Notes under the pieces: model-generated
What the model saw: the letters and a program-made list of their open reading frames with translations, nothing else
The model's database searches: none
Told to the model about the DNA's origin: nothing
Shown: positions 16,905 through 24,791 of the stretch, piece after piece
How the letters are laid out: each line of letters starts with the position of its first letter
How positions within the stretch are numbered: the stretch's first letter is position 1
Assembly (NCBI RefSeq): GCF_007747795.1
Contig: NZ_CP036275.1
Location: forward strand, 4,456,001-4,520,000
Source of the DNA: Maioricimonas rarisocia
Lineage (GTDB): Bacteria; Planctomycetota; Planctomycetia; Planctomycetales; Planctomycetaceae
Direction: 5' to 3'
DNA: 64,000 nucleotides
Translations under genes and position numbers: made by a program

Positions 16905-18781
16905 CAGACGCTCGCTCCGTAGATGACGGGCTGTTCCGAATCCATCCGCAGCTCCGGCCAGTCGTGCAGAAGCCTGCCGATCAGGCCGATCAGCTGCTCC
17001 TTGGGATACCGTTTGTCCGGCAGGTACATCGCTTCCCGGCACTGGCGATGAATTCGCTCGGCTGTCTCGAGGTCGACGGCCGCATTGGCCAGAGCCCGAA
17101 ATGCGAGCGCCCGCGTGGCCCGATGCAGCGGGCGCAGCAGTGTTGCCTGCAGCAGGTCGACGTTCCCGGCAGCCAGTTTGCGGGAACGCTCGTCTTCCAG
17201 CCCGAGCACGCGAAACGCCACAGCCTGGGCATGGATCTGCGGCGCTTCGAGCAGATCGCGTACGCCTTCAGGACATGCGAGATACTTTGCCGGCGACCGG
17301 GCGTAGAACATCCGTGCAAGCCGGTTCGTGCGCGTCAGTTCATTGAAGTTCCAGATGGCGAACGCCGGCACCTGACCGAGAACGTTTGTGGCCCGCCGCG
17401 AGAACTCCCGGTCGTCGTCGCGAAACTCTTCGTAGTAGCGGGAGTACCGTTCCGCCAGGTCGACCATTTCCTGTCCCCAGCCATACGAGACGGCGCGCGT
17501 GACCAGGCGACTGGCGAAGAAGTCGATCAGCGTTTCGTCTTCGGCCTTGATGACCGCTTCGCTGAGCTTCGGAAACGTCTGATACCAGCCGGCGGAGGCG
17601 TTCATGCGGAACGGGCCGCGGAGCAGATCCGGATACTTCGCATACAGCTTGACCGCGGTCGCGTCGTCGAGCTGCTGGACCCGCGCCATCGAGAACGGAC
17701 CGAAGTTCCATTCCCGCGAAATGCCGGTCAGCATCAACAGACGCTTCTGCCGTTCGTCGTCCGGCATCTCCCTGTCGACGAGCAATCGGGTGACTTCTTT
17801 GTTGTACTCGTCAGGTCGGGCGCAGCTGCGGACCAGAGCACTCCACAGATCCCACCACTGATTCTTTGCCGACAGACGGACGAGTTTCGTGTAGCCGTCC
17901 CGCCCGCCCCACCATGACCGGTAGACCGATGAGAGATGCTTCTGAACGTAAGGGAAGACGTCGCGGCCCCGCTTTTCGACCAGTTTGAAGAACGCCGTCC
18001 CTTTGTCGATGTTCCACCGCTGCGGATGGCGTTTCTCCAGCTCGGCACACAGCACCTGCGAGTCGGGAAACTCATCGGCCAGTCGAAGGACGTCTCGCGT
18101 CCACGACTTCTGGTCCACCTGTCGACGATAGAGGTCGAAGGCGAAGTCGTGGTCTCCGCGGGACCGGGCCCGTCCCGAGAGCTCATCCCACGGTTTGAAG
18201 TTCTCGTCGTACTCGCCCGGCAGATGCTTGAGGATGAAGGGGACCGCAGCACGCGCGTCCCGCTCGTACAGCCTGATGGCCGCCGGTTCATCGAGACGGG
18301 CCCACATGTCGAACTGATCGAGGACCGCGGCCCGGCTTGCCGGTGTTTCGGCACTGTCAAAACGCTCGAGGACGTCTTTCTGCCAGTGTTTCTGGTCGAG
18401 GCCGCCCCACTGCCCGGTCGAGTGCTTCCACGAATAGAGCTTGCGGAACAGGTCGGCGTCGCCGTTCGCGTCCACTTCGGCCAGCCAGGCATCGAGACGC
18501 TCGCCGGTGGTCCCTTTCCATTCGACCGCTTCCCAGTCCCACTCCGGCTTCATCAGCGTCCGGCTGAAGTGATTGAGGATAAACGGCCGGAACATCACCC
18601 GGTTGCGGCGGTACAGCTCCGGCCCCCACAGCCACGTGTAGCCGGCAAAGGCCATCGCCGCAGAGAGTTCCTCGAGCCGGTCACGCAGGTCGGCATCGGA
18701 GAGTCCGGCAGCCAGCAGCTCCTCGACGCGGGCGCGCACGAGCTTCGGCTTGAGATCGCGGAGATCCTCGGTATCCGCCAC
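16904..18781 (-). CDS. Large helical protein coupled to the SWIM gene
   Basis: About 625 residues from a GTG at 18781 (VADTEDLRDLKPKLVRARVEEL). The start is uncertain because the frame is open to 18868 with no better codon. The sequence is rich in W, R and acidic residues in repeated helical pairs, for example WLWGPELYRRNRVMFRPFILNHF and AMYLPDKRYPKEQLIGLIGRLLHDW, suggesting an alpha-solenoid. No enzyme motif is recognised. Its stop overlaps the start of the SWIM gene, so they form a two-gene unit. Function is unknown; such pairs of a SWIM protein and a long helical partner may act as a DNA-associated complex. Confidence 0.75.
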   Translation of the reverse strand: MADTEDLRDLKPKLVRARVEELLAAGLSDADLRDRLEELSAAMAFAGYTWLWGPELYRRNRVMFRPFILNHFSRTLMKPEWDWEAVEWKGTTGERLDAWLAEVDANGDADLFRKLYSWKHSTGQWGGLDQKHWQKDVLERFDSAETPASRAAVLDQFDMWARLDEPAAIRLYERDARAAVPFILKHLPGEYDENFKPWDELSGRARSRGDHDFAFDLYRRQVDQKSWTRDVLRLADEFPDSQVLCAELEKRHPQRWNIDKGTAFFKLVEKRGRDVFPYVQKHLSSVYRSWWGGRDGYTKLVRLSAKNQWWDLWSALVRSCARPDEYNKEVTRLLVDREMPDDERQKRLLMLTGISREWNFGPFSMARVQQLDDATAVKLYAKYPDLLRGPFRMNASAGWYQTFPKLSEAVIKAEDETLIDFFASRLVTRAVSYGWGQEMVDLAERYSRYYEEFRDDDREFSRRATNVLGQVPAFAIWNFNELTRTNRLARMFYARSPAKYLACPEGVRDLLEAPQIHAQAVAFRVLGLEDERSRKLAAGNVDLLQATLLRPLHRATRALAFRALANAAVDLETAERIHRQCREAMYLPDKRYPKEQLIGLIGRLLHDWPELRMDSEQPVIYGASV

Positions 18782-18908
18782 GGCATGGCCCCGGTTTGAG
18801 CACGGAAACGGACGAACCGCCGACCATCTTGCCGCGCCGCGCAGCGGATGTCCATGATGCGACGACAACCGGCATCACAGCGTGGAGACCAGGCAGCGTG
18901 GTTCAGAA

Positions 18909-18943
18909 GACTCGAGGAATGAGACTTGAGGCACGAGGAGTCG
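18909..18943 (+). repeat. Degenerate heptamer tandem array
   Basis: Five 7-nt units in register: GACTCGA, GGAATGA, GACTTGA, GGCACGA, GGAGTCG. The array lies in the otherwise empty 390-base gap (18782-19171) between the helical-protein gene and the zinc-ribbon gene. It matches the heptamer style seen at several other intergenic sites in this window. I see no gene in the remainder of the gap. Confidence 0.75.
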
Positions 18944-19171
18944 GGGCGCCCCGGTTCGAGACGCTTGAGCAATCCGCGAGGCCACTCCGCTGTTCGGAGA
19001 GCCCATGGTATCCCGTCGCTGTTCGCATCCTCCTGAAACCGGGTGGACCGGACACAGGAAGTCGCGTGAAACCTCACAGGCGACGATCGTCCCCCAGCAA
19101 CTGTCAGGGGCATCTGTTCCTGCCGATGGCGGCAGGCGGTCGAGCCTTGCGCCACGAGCCTCAGGCCTGTC

Positions 19172-19363
19172 TCACCCCGGCCCGCCTTCACAGCAGGTCT
19201 CGACGATCGTGTGGCAGCGGGAGCACTGCAGCTTCATGCGAATCTCGACCAGGCCGCCTCCGCAGACCGGACAGGCACACGCGGTCGTGCTGGCAACCTT
19301 CTGCTGTGGCTGCTGACGGGGCGTGGAGGTCTGTGAGGATTGCTGACGAGTCGATTCGTCCAT
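19172..19363 (-). CDS. Small zinc-ribbon protein
   Basis: A 63-residue protein, ATG 19363 with AGGTGA just upstream. A glutamine/serine-rich N-terminus leads to a four-cysteine ribbon, CPVCGGG...CSRC, at about residues 31-49, followed by HTIVETCCEGG. The two CxxC knuckles should bind one zinc ion. It is too short for catalysis; a regulatory or adaptor role is likely. It is transcribed divergently from fhcC across a 216-base gap that must contain both promoters. Confidence 0.8.
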   Translation of the reverse strand: MDESTRQQSSQTSTPRQQPQQKVASTTACACPVCGGGLVEIRMKLQCSRCHTIVETCCEGGPG

Positions 19364-19579
19364 GAAATCACCTGCGGTACGGAATCTGTTGCGTTCGGTT
19401 TCGTACGTTCATGCTCTCGAACCCGACGCGTTGCGTCAAACGACCGCGAGCCGAATCAGAACCGCGTTGCGACATCGCACCTCGTTGATCCGCCCGCGGC
19501 CCGATGCTACAACCGCGGCGACGGACTGCGACCACCGCCCCGTCCCCTCTCCTGCCGATGTGCCCGAGGAGCGTATCCC

Positions 19580-20407
19580 GTGCCGATGGAACTGACCCTG
19601 ACGACTCCCTCACAGATTCCGCTCGAGGTGGACACGATTACACTCGAGCTGGCCCGTGAGTCGTCTGCCGACCAGGTTCGAGCGACGCTCATCCAGCGGG
19701 GAAACCAGCAGGTGCCGCTGGGGGAATTCTTCGACGTGACCGGCTCGGCGGCGGATGACGGGACGCTCGTCTGGCGGGGGGACTGCAGCAAGGTCAAGCT
19801 GATTGGCAACAAGCTTTCCGGCGGCCGCGTCCTCGTCGAGGGAAACGCCGGCATGCACCTGGGGGCCGAGATGACCGGCGGCGAGATCGAAGTTCGCGGC
19901 GATGCCAGCGACTGGGTCGGAGCCGAGATGCATGGCGGCAGAATTCAGATTCATGGCAACGCGGGGCATCTGGTCGGGGCAGTCTACCGCGGCGGCCGGA
20001 AGGGAATGACGGCCGGCGAGATCCTCATTCACGGCAACGCGGGCAACGAAGTCGGCCACTCGATGCGGAGGGGGCTGATTGCGATCGGCGGCCGGGCGGG
20101 AGACTTCGCCGGCGTGGGAATGATTGCCGGCTCGATCTTCGTCTTCGGTGAGCCTGGCATCCGCAACGGGGCGGGGATGAAACGGGGCACGATCGCGTTC
20201 TTCGACGCCGAGCAATCCCCCGAGATCCTGCCGACCTTCCGCTACGCCTGCACATACGAGCCGGTCTTCATGACGCTTTATCTGCGGCAGCTTCGCCAGC
20301 GCGGCTTTCCCGTGCAGGACGAATGGCTGAACGCTTCGTGGGGGCGCTACTGCGGCGACCTGCTCGAACTGGGCAAAGGGGAACTTCTGGTGCGGGACGC
20401 AGCGTGA
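19580..20407 (+). CDS. fhcC: Formyltransferase/hydrolase complex subunit C (FwdC/FhcC)
   Basis: A 275-residue protein. The GTG at 19580 has GAGGAG about 9 nt upstream; an ATG two codons later is the alternative. The body is a chain of G-rich right-handed beta-helix repeats (GNAGMHLGAEMTGGEIEVRG, GAEMHGGRIQIHGNAGHLVG, GEILIHGNAGNEVG and so on) typical of FwdC/FhcC, related to the C-terminal domain of glutamate synthase. In bacteria with tetrahydromethanopterin this complex releases formate from formyl-methanofuran-type carriers during formaldehyde oxidation. Another subunit gene, fhcA, lies 26 kb away. It overlaps the next gene by GTGA. Confidence 0.9.
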   Translation: MPMELTLTTPSQIPLEVDTITLELARESSADQVRATLIQRGNQQVPLGEFFDVTGSAADDGTLVWRGDCSKVKLIGNKLSGGRVLVEGNAGMHLGAEMTGGEIEVRGDASDWVGAEMHGGRIQIHGNAGHLVGAVYRGGRKGMTAGEILIHGNAGNEVGHSMRRGLIAIGGRAGDFAGVGMIAGSIFVFGEPGIRNGAGMKRGTIAFFDAEQSPEILPTFRYACTYEPVFMTLYLRQLRQRGFPVQDEWLNASWGRYCGDLLELGKGELLVRDAA

Positions 20408-22140
20408 GCAGCTCAACGGCAGACAGTGGATCAACGACACAGGCAGGCAGCGCGGACCGGCTCTGCAACATCGCGCAGCGACTTCGTGAATCGGCCGTGA
20501 AGGCGCCCGATACGCGGGCGGTCATCCAGCCGCTGGGCCGGGATCGGGACGGCAACTATCGATATGCCGAGTGGACCTTTGCCGAGCTCGATCGCGAGTC
20601 GGACAGGCTCGCGGCAGGCCTGCGGGAGTTCGGCGTCGAGCCGGGTGACCGGATGGTGCTGTTCGTCCCCTTCAGCCGTGAATTCATCGCACTGACGTTC
20701 GCCCTCTACAAGGTCGGGGCGACGATCGTGCTGATCGACCCGGGCATGGGGCGGACGAACATCTTTCGCTGTCTCGAAGAGGTCGATCCGCATGGTTTCG
20801 TCGCCGTACCGATCGTCCATGCCGTGCGACTGGCGAAGCGGAAACTGTTCCCCAATGCCCGCAAAAACGTGACGGTCGGCCGACGCTGGTTCTGGGGGGG
20901 CACGACGTACGAGAAGCTCCGCAGTCGGGAAACCGACACGGTCGAGATCGCGCCGACGCGGGCATGCGATCCTGCGGCAGTCATTTTCACCAGCGGCAGC
21001 ACCGGCGCTCCCAAGGGTGTCCTGTACGAGCACGGGATGTTCGACGCCCAGGTCGATCTGATCAGGGACTTCTACGGCATCGAGCCAGGGGAAGTGGACC
21101 TGCCGGGTTTTCCGCTGTTCGGACTGTTCAACGCCGCCATGGGAGTCACGACTGTCATCCCGGATATGGATCCGACGAAGCCGGCCCGGGTCGATCCCGA
21201 GCGGATGATCGCCCACATCCGGGACCACCAGGTGACGCAGGCATTCGGCTCACCCGCTTTCTGGAATCGGGTCGGCCGCTACTGCACGGCGAACGAGGTC
21301 ACACTGCCGACGATCCGCCGCGGTCTCTCGGCAGGCGGCCCGGTTCCCAACCATGTTCTCGAGCGGATGAGCCGCACGTTCGTCGGTGAGGGAGCGGCAC
21401 TCCACACGCCGTACGGAGCCACGGAAAGCCTGCCGGTCGCGTCGATCAGCTCGGCAGAAGTTCTGCAGGAGACGGCCGAGCAGACCCGGCAGGGCGCCGG
21501 CACGTGTGTCGGGCACTGCTTCCCCGGCGTTGAAGTGAAGCTCATTGAGATCAACGACGGCCCGATCGCCGCGATGAGCGACGCCCGCGACTGTGCACCC
21601 GGCGAGATCGGCGAAATCGTCGTTCGCAGTCCCTCGGTCACGCGCGAATACTACCGCCGTCCCGATGCGACCGCGCTGGCGAAGATCCCCGACCCGAATG
21701 ATGATGGCCGGCCGGTCTTCTGGCATCGCATTGGCGACGTGGGCTACCTCGATGACGAGGGGCGGCTGTGGTTCTGCGGCCGCAAGGCGCACATTGTCGT
21801 GTGCGGCGGCGAGCGGATGTTCTCCGTCCGCTGCGAGGCGATCTTCAACTGTCATCCCCGCGTTTACCGCAGCGCTCTGGTGGGGCTCGGCGAGGCTCCC
21901 GACCAGCGTCCGGTGATCGTCGTCGAACCGGAAGAAGACCAGTTCCCCGAATCACCTGCGGACAAAGAGCAGCTGCGCGGCGAACTGCTCGAGCTTGCGG
22001 CGGCGAGCCCGCTCACACAAAGGATTCGTGACGTCCTGTTTCACCGCTCGTTGCCGGTCGACACACGGCACAACGTGAAGATCAACCGGGAACTGCTGGC
22101 AGAATGGGCGGCCGGACAGGAAGTAGGAAGTAGGAAGTAG
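20404..22140 (+). CDS. oleC: OleC-like AMP-dependent synthetase (beta-lactone synthetase / fatty acid CoA ligase family)
   Basis: A 578-residue protein with a GTG start inside the fhcC stop (GTGA overlap). The adenylate-forming motif IFTSGSTGAPKGVLYEHG is at about residues 197-214. OleC-type features are GVDLP-like (GEVDLPGFPLFGLFNAAMG), TTVIPDMDPTKPARVDPE, TPYGATESLPVASI, GAGTCVGHCFPGVEVK, HRIGDVGYLDDEGRLWFCGRKAH, and a late VDTRHNVKINRELLAEWA holding the lysine of the C-domain. OleC converts beta-hydroxy acids to beta-lactones in olefin biosynthesis. OleA, OleB and OleD are not in the window. The last few codons run into a heptamer array and contain its TAG as stop. Confidence 0.82.
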   Translation: MSSSTADSGSTTQAGSADRLCNIAQRLRESAVKAPDTRAVIQPLGRDRDGNYRYAEWTFAELDRESDRLAAGLREFGVEPGDRMVLFVPFSREFIALTFALYKVGATIVLIDPGMGRTNIFRCLEEVDPHGFVAVPIVHAVRLAKRKLFPNARKNVTVGRRWFWGGTTYEKLRSRETDTVEIAPTRACDPAAVIFTSGSTGAPKGVLYEHGMFDAQVDLIRDFYGIEPGEVDLPGFPLFGLFNAAMGVTTVIPDMDPTKPARVDPERMIAHIRDHQVTQAFGSPAFWNRVGRYCTANEVTLPTIRRGLSAGGPVPNHVLERMSRTFVGEGAALHTPYGATESLPVASISSAEVLQETAEQTRQGAGTCVGHCFPGVEVKLIEINDGPIAAMSDARDCAPGEIGEIVVRSPSVTREYYRRPDATALAKIPDPNDDGRPVFWHRIGDVGYLDDEGRLWFCGRKAHIVVCGGERMFSVRCEAIFNCHPRVYRSALVGLGEAPDQRPVIVVEPEEDQFPESPADKEQLRGELLELAAASPLTQRIRDVLFHRSLPVDTRHNVKINRELLAEWAAGQEVGSRK

Positions 22141-22222
22141 GAAGCAGGAAGCAGGAAGCAGGAAGCAGGAAGCAGGAAGCAGGAAGCAGGAAGCAGGAAG
22201 CAGGAAGCAGGAAGCAGGAAGC
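22118..22222 (+). repeat. 15-unit heptamer tandem repeat over the oleC stop codon
   Basis: Fifteen perfect 7-bp units: three AGGAAGT followed by twelve AGGAAGC. The array starts inside the last codons of oleC, supplies its TAG stop (22138-22140) and continues 82 bases downstream. A hairpin-type module (CAGCTCTGTGAGCCGTG) follows at about 22233-22249. No other gene is seen before 22362. Confidence 0.95.
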
Positions 22223-22361
22223 GGCGGGTGCCACAGCTCTGTGAGCCGTGCGCGGTGAGGATACCGCTGCAATGTTCCAGCGCGACGGCCTGCCGACGGG
22301 AACCGGACAGATTTGACGGGCCGCTTGCACATTTGAATCGGGCTGCAGGAGGAAGACCGGA

Positions 22362-23324
22362 ATGCGTCGTTCTCATCAGTACCGCTCGGCTTCGTTGCTG
22401 GTTGCTCTGACAACAGTATGCGTCGCCGCATCCTTTGTCCCCTGCCGCGCCGACAAACCGGCGTGGGAACAGGTTACCGACAGTAAGCTTCCCCGGGGGA
22501 ACGGAATCGCCGCCAGCTACGAAGCTGATGCGCAGATCGCCGCACATCCCGCCGTCATCTTCGCCGACGACTTCGAGCAGGGAGCACTCGGGGCCCGCTG
22601 GGACGAGATCCGCAATCCTGGACGGTCGGTCCTTTCGCTGGTGGGCGAATCCGATACCGAAGCTCCTGTCGGCGGTCGGTTTCTGCGGGTCACGGCGACA
22701 CTCGGAAAGAACACCGGCGGCGGACTGACGAAATGGTTCGAGTCCTCCGAGCGAATCTTTATCCGCTTCTATACCCGATTCGATGAGGACTGCGACTACG
22801 TCCACCACTTCTGCACGCTGCGGGCCAACCGGTCGCTCCGCGGAGGGGATCGGTGGAGCGGGTTCGGCGGTGCGGGAGAACGCCCCGACGGAACCGCACG
22901 TTTCTCGACTGCGATCGAGCCGTGGGGAAACTGGGGCCGCTGGCCACCTCCGGGGCGATGGAACTTCTACAGCTACTGGCACACGATGCAGCCCTCTCCC
23001 GACGGACGGTTCTGGGGCAACGGCTTTCGGCCCGAAAGTCAGCCGTCCATCGAACGCGGACGCTGGATCTGCGTCGAGATGATGCTCGTCCACAATACCC
23101 CCGACGAAGATGACGGAGAGCAGGCGTACTGGATCGATGGCCAGCTGCGGGGGCACTGGCGAGGGATCAACTGGCGAACCAGCCCGACGCTGTGGGCGAA
23201 CGCGTTCACACTCGAGAGCTACGTGACCGACCGCTGGACGAAGCAGAAGACGAATATCGTCGACTTCGACAACGTCGTGATCGCACGGGAGTATATCGGT
23301 CCGGCCGGGAAGGCTGACGAGTGA
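22362..23324 (+). CDS. Secreted concanavalin-A-like (polysaccharide lyase-like) protein
   Basis: A 320-residue protein, ATG 22362 with AGGAGG 10 nt upstream. A signal peptide (residues 1-30, cut near CRA-DK) is followed by FADDFEQGALGARWDEI, a typical opening of LamG/ConA-like jelly-roll domains. Aromatic-rich strands follow (FIRFYTRFDEDCDYVHHFCTL, WNFYSYWHTMQ, WICVEMMLVHNTP, DGEQAYWIDGQLRGHW) and a final VDFDNVVIAREYIGP. The pattern fits a carbohydrate-binding or lyase-type beta-sandwich acting outside the cell. No family-specific catalytic residues were assigned. Confidence 0.8.
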   Translation: MRRSHQYRSASLLVALTTVCVAASFVPCRADKPAWEQVTDSKLPRGNGIAASYEADAQIAAHPAVIFADDFEQGALGARWDEIRNPGRSVLSLVGESDTEAPVGGRFLRVTATLGKNTGGGLTKWFESSERIFIRFYTRFDEDCDYVHHFCTLRANRSLRGGDRWSGFGGAGERPDGTARFSTAIEPWGNWGRWPPPGRWNFYSYWHTMQPSPDGRFWGNGFRPESQPSIERGRWICVEMMLVHNTPDEDDGEQAYWIDGQLRGHWRGINWRTSPTLWANAFTLESYVTDRWTKQKTNIVDFDNVVIAREYIGPAGKADE

Positions 23325-23337
23325 TCGTCAAGACGGC

Positions 23338-23565
23338 TCACAGCTGATCGTACGTCACCGTCGGATCGGTCTTCGTCGGGGCCGTGCTGTTGACGATGAA
23401 GTCGCCGAAGTCTTTCGAGTACTTCCAGCTTGTCAGCGGCACTCCGTCCCCGGTGATGCTGCTCCCGGTCACGTAGGTGACCAGCTTATCCTTCGTCCCG
23501 ACCAGGCACGTCGGAAAGGCGCCTTGCTGACAGGGAACCAGATCGGCCGGAGGGATGAGAAGTTT
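23338..23565 (-). pseudogene. Possible remnant of a C-terminal coding segment
   Basis: The minus frame is open for 76 codons between a TGA (23566-23568) and a TGA (23338-23340), with no ATG. Codon composition looks protein-like and the peptide contains ADLVPCQQGAFPTCLVGTKD and KYSKDFGDFIVNSTAPTKTD. It reads like the end of a secreted beta-rich protein that has lost its front half. I cannot identify the family, and it may be chance. The rest of the 23325-23683 gap shows no gene. Confidence 0.3.
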
Positions 23566-23683
23566 TCACATCGGCATCGTCCTCAGGCGGCGTACGGGTA
23601 GAATCAGAGGTGATGCACCTCTGTTTCATTTCAACCATGGCGCAGCCGGGCCGCTGTCATGGACTGTCAGGATGATCTGATCC

Positions 23684-24760
23684 GTGATCGCCGGACTTCT
23701 CATTATTGTCGGTGCGACTGCCTGCCTGAGTGCCTCCGCCTTCGCGGACGATCCGATCGAGACCGCCGCTCTGCCGCATCTCGTTGTCGGCACAAAGCAC
23801 AGCCCTCCCTTCGCGTTCCGGAATCCGGACGGGCAGTGGACCGGCATCAGCATCGAACTGTGGCGGCATCTGGGGGACGAGATCAACGTCGAGTACGAGT
23901 TCCGCGAACTGCCCCTGGAAGAGATGCTCGCCGGGATCGAAACGGGTGAACTGGATGTTGCCGTGGCAGCGATCAGCGTGACTGCGGACCGGCTCCAGCG
24001 GGTCGAGTTCTGCCACCCGCACTTCACGACCGGACTGGGAATCGCCGTTCGCGCCCGCGACCCGGCGACAAACTGGTCGATGGTGCGACGGATCGTGTCG
24101 ACCAGACTTCTGCGAATTGCCGGCGTGATACTGGGGATCGTGGCCGTATGTGGCCTGCTTTTCTGGATTGCTGAACGTAAACGGAACGAAGGCACCTTCG
24201 GCGGAGGACGCCGCCAGGGCGTCGGGATGGGATTGTGGTGGTCGATGATCCTCCTGCTCGGTCACAAGGGAGTCTTTCCCGTCAGCACGTTCGGACGCGT
24301 TGTCGCGGCCTGCTCGATGGTCGCGAGTATCCTGCTCCTGTCTCTGCTGACGGGCGTCATCACTTCGGTGCTCACCGTGCAACAGCTCGACACCGGTATC
24401 GAGCATCCCAGCGATCTGCGCCACGTTCGCACGGTCACCGTCGAGTCGAGCACGAGTGCGGATTACCTGCGGCGTCGGCGAATCGGCTTTCGCGCGGTGC
24501 CGAAAGCCGAGGAAGCTCTCCAGGCCGTGGCAGAATCCCGGGCGGACGCAGCCGTCTACGACGAGGCACTGCTTCGCTACCTGGCAAATACCGAGTTCGT
24601 GGAAAGCATTCACGTACTTCCGGTGTCATTCAACACGCAGGAGTACGCGATCGCGCTGCAGAGTGACAGCACACTCCGAAAGCCGCTCAATGAAGCGCTG
24701 CTCCGGTTTCGGGCGAGCGACAGCTGGGACGAGCTGATCTACCGGTATCTTGGTGAATGA
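23684..24760 (+). CDS. GluR0-type ionotropic receptor homolog with degenerate pore
   Basis: A 358-residue protein with a GTG start at 23684 (no in-frame ATG before it) and a signal peptide cut near AFA-DD. Two lobes of a periplasmic amino-acid-binding domain (LVVGTKHSPPFAFRNPDGQWTG; then DLRHVRTVTVESSTSADYLR to the end) bracket a channel-like insert with helices at about 144-163 and 208-233. In the pore position, where the downstream paralog has TMTTVGYGDKVP, this copy has LLLGHKGVFPVST and so lacks the K+ selectivity filter. It may be a non-conducting or regulatory subunit. The next gene starts within 32 nt. Confidence 0.85.
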   Translation: MIAGLLIIVGATACLSASAFADDPIETAALPHLVVGTKHSPPFAFRNPDGQWTGISIELWRHLGDEINVEYEFRELPLEEMLAGIETGELDVAVAAISVTADRLQRVEFCHPHFTTGLGIAVRARDPATNWSMVRRIVSTRLLRIAGVILGIVAVCGLLFWIAERKRNEGTFGGGRRQGVGMGLWWSMILLLGHKGVFPVSTFGRVVAACSMVASILLLSLLTGVITSVLTVQQLDTGIEHPSDLRHVRTVTVESSTSADYLRRRRIGFRAVPKAEEALQAVAESRADAAVYDEALLRYLANTEFVESIHVLPVSFNTQEYAIALQSDSTLRKPLNEALLRFRASDSWDELIYRYLGE

Positions 24761-24791
24761 TGCGCAGACCCCCTGCTCGATCGAACGGAAC

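Noticed and set aside
22041-23156. Minus-strand frame containing repeats of PASCFLL
   Set aside because: The repeat peptide is only the translation of the 7-bp array; the rest is antisense to the ConA-like gene.
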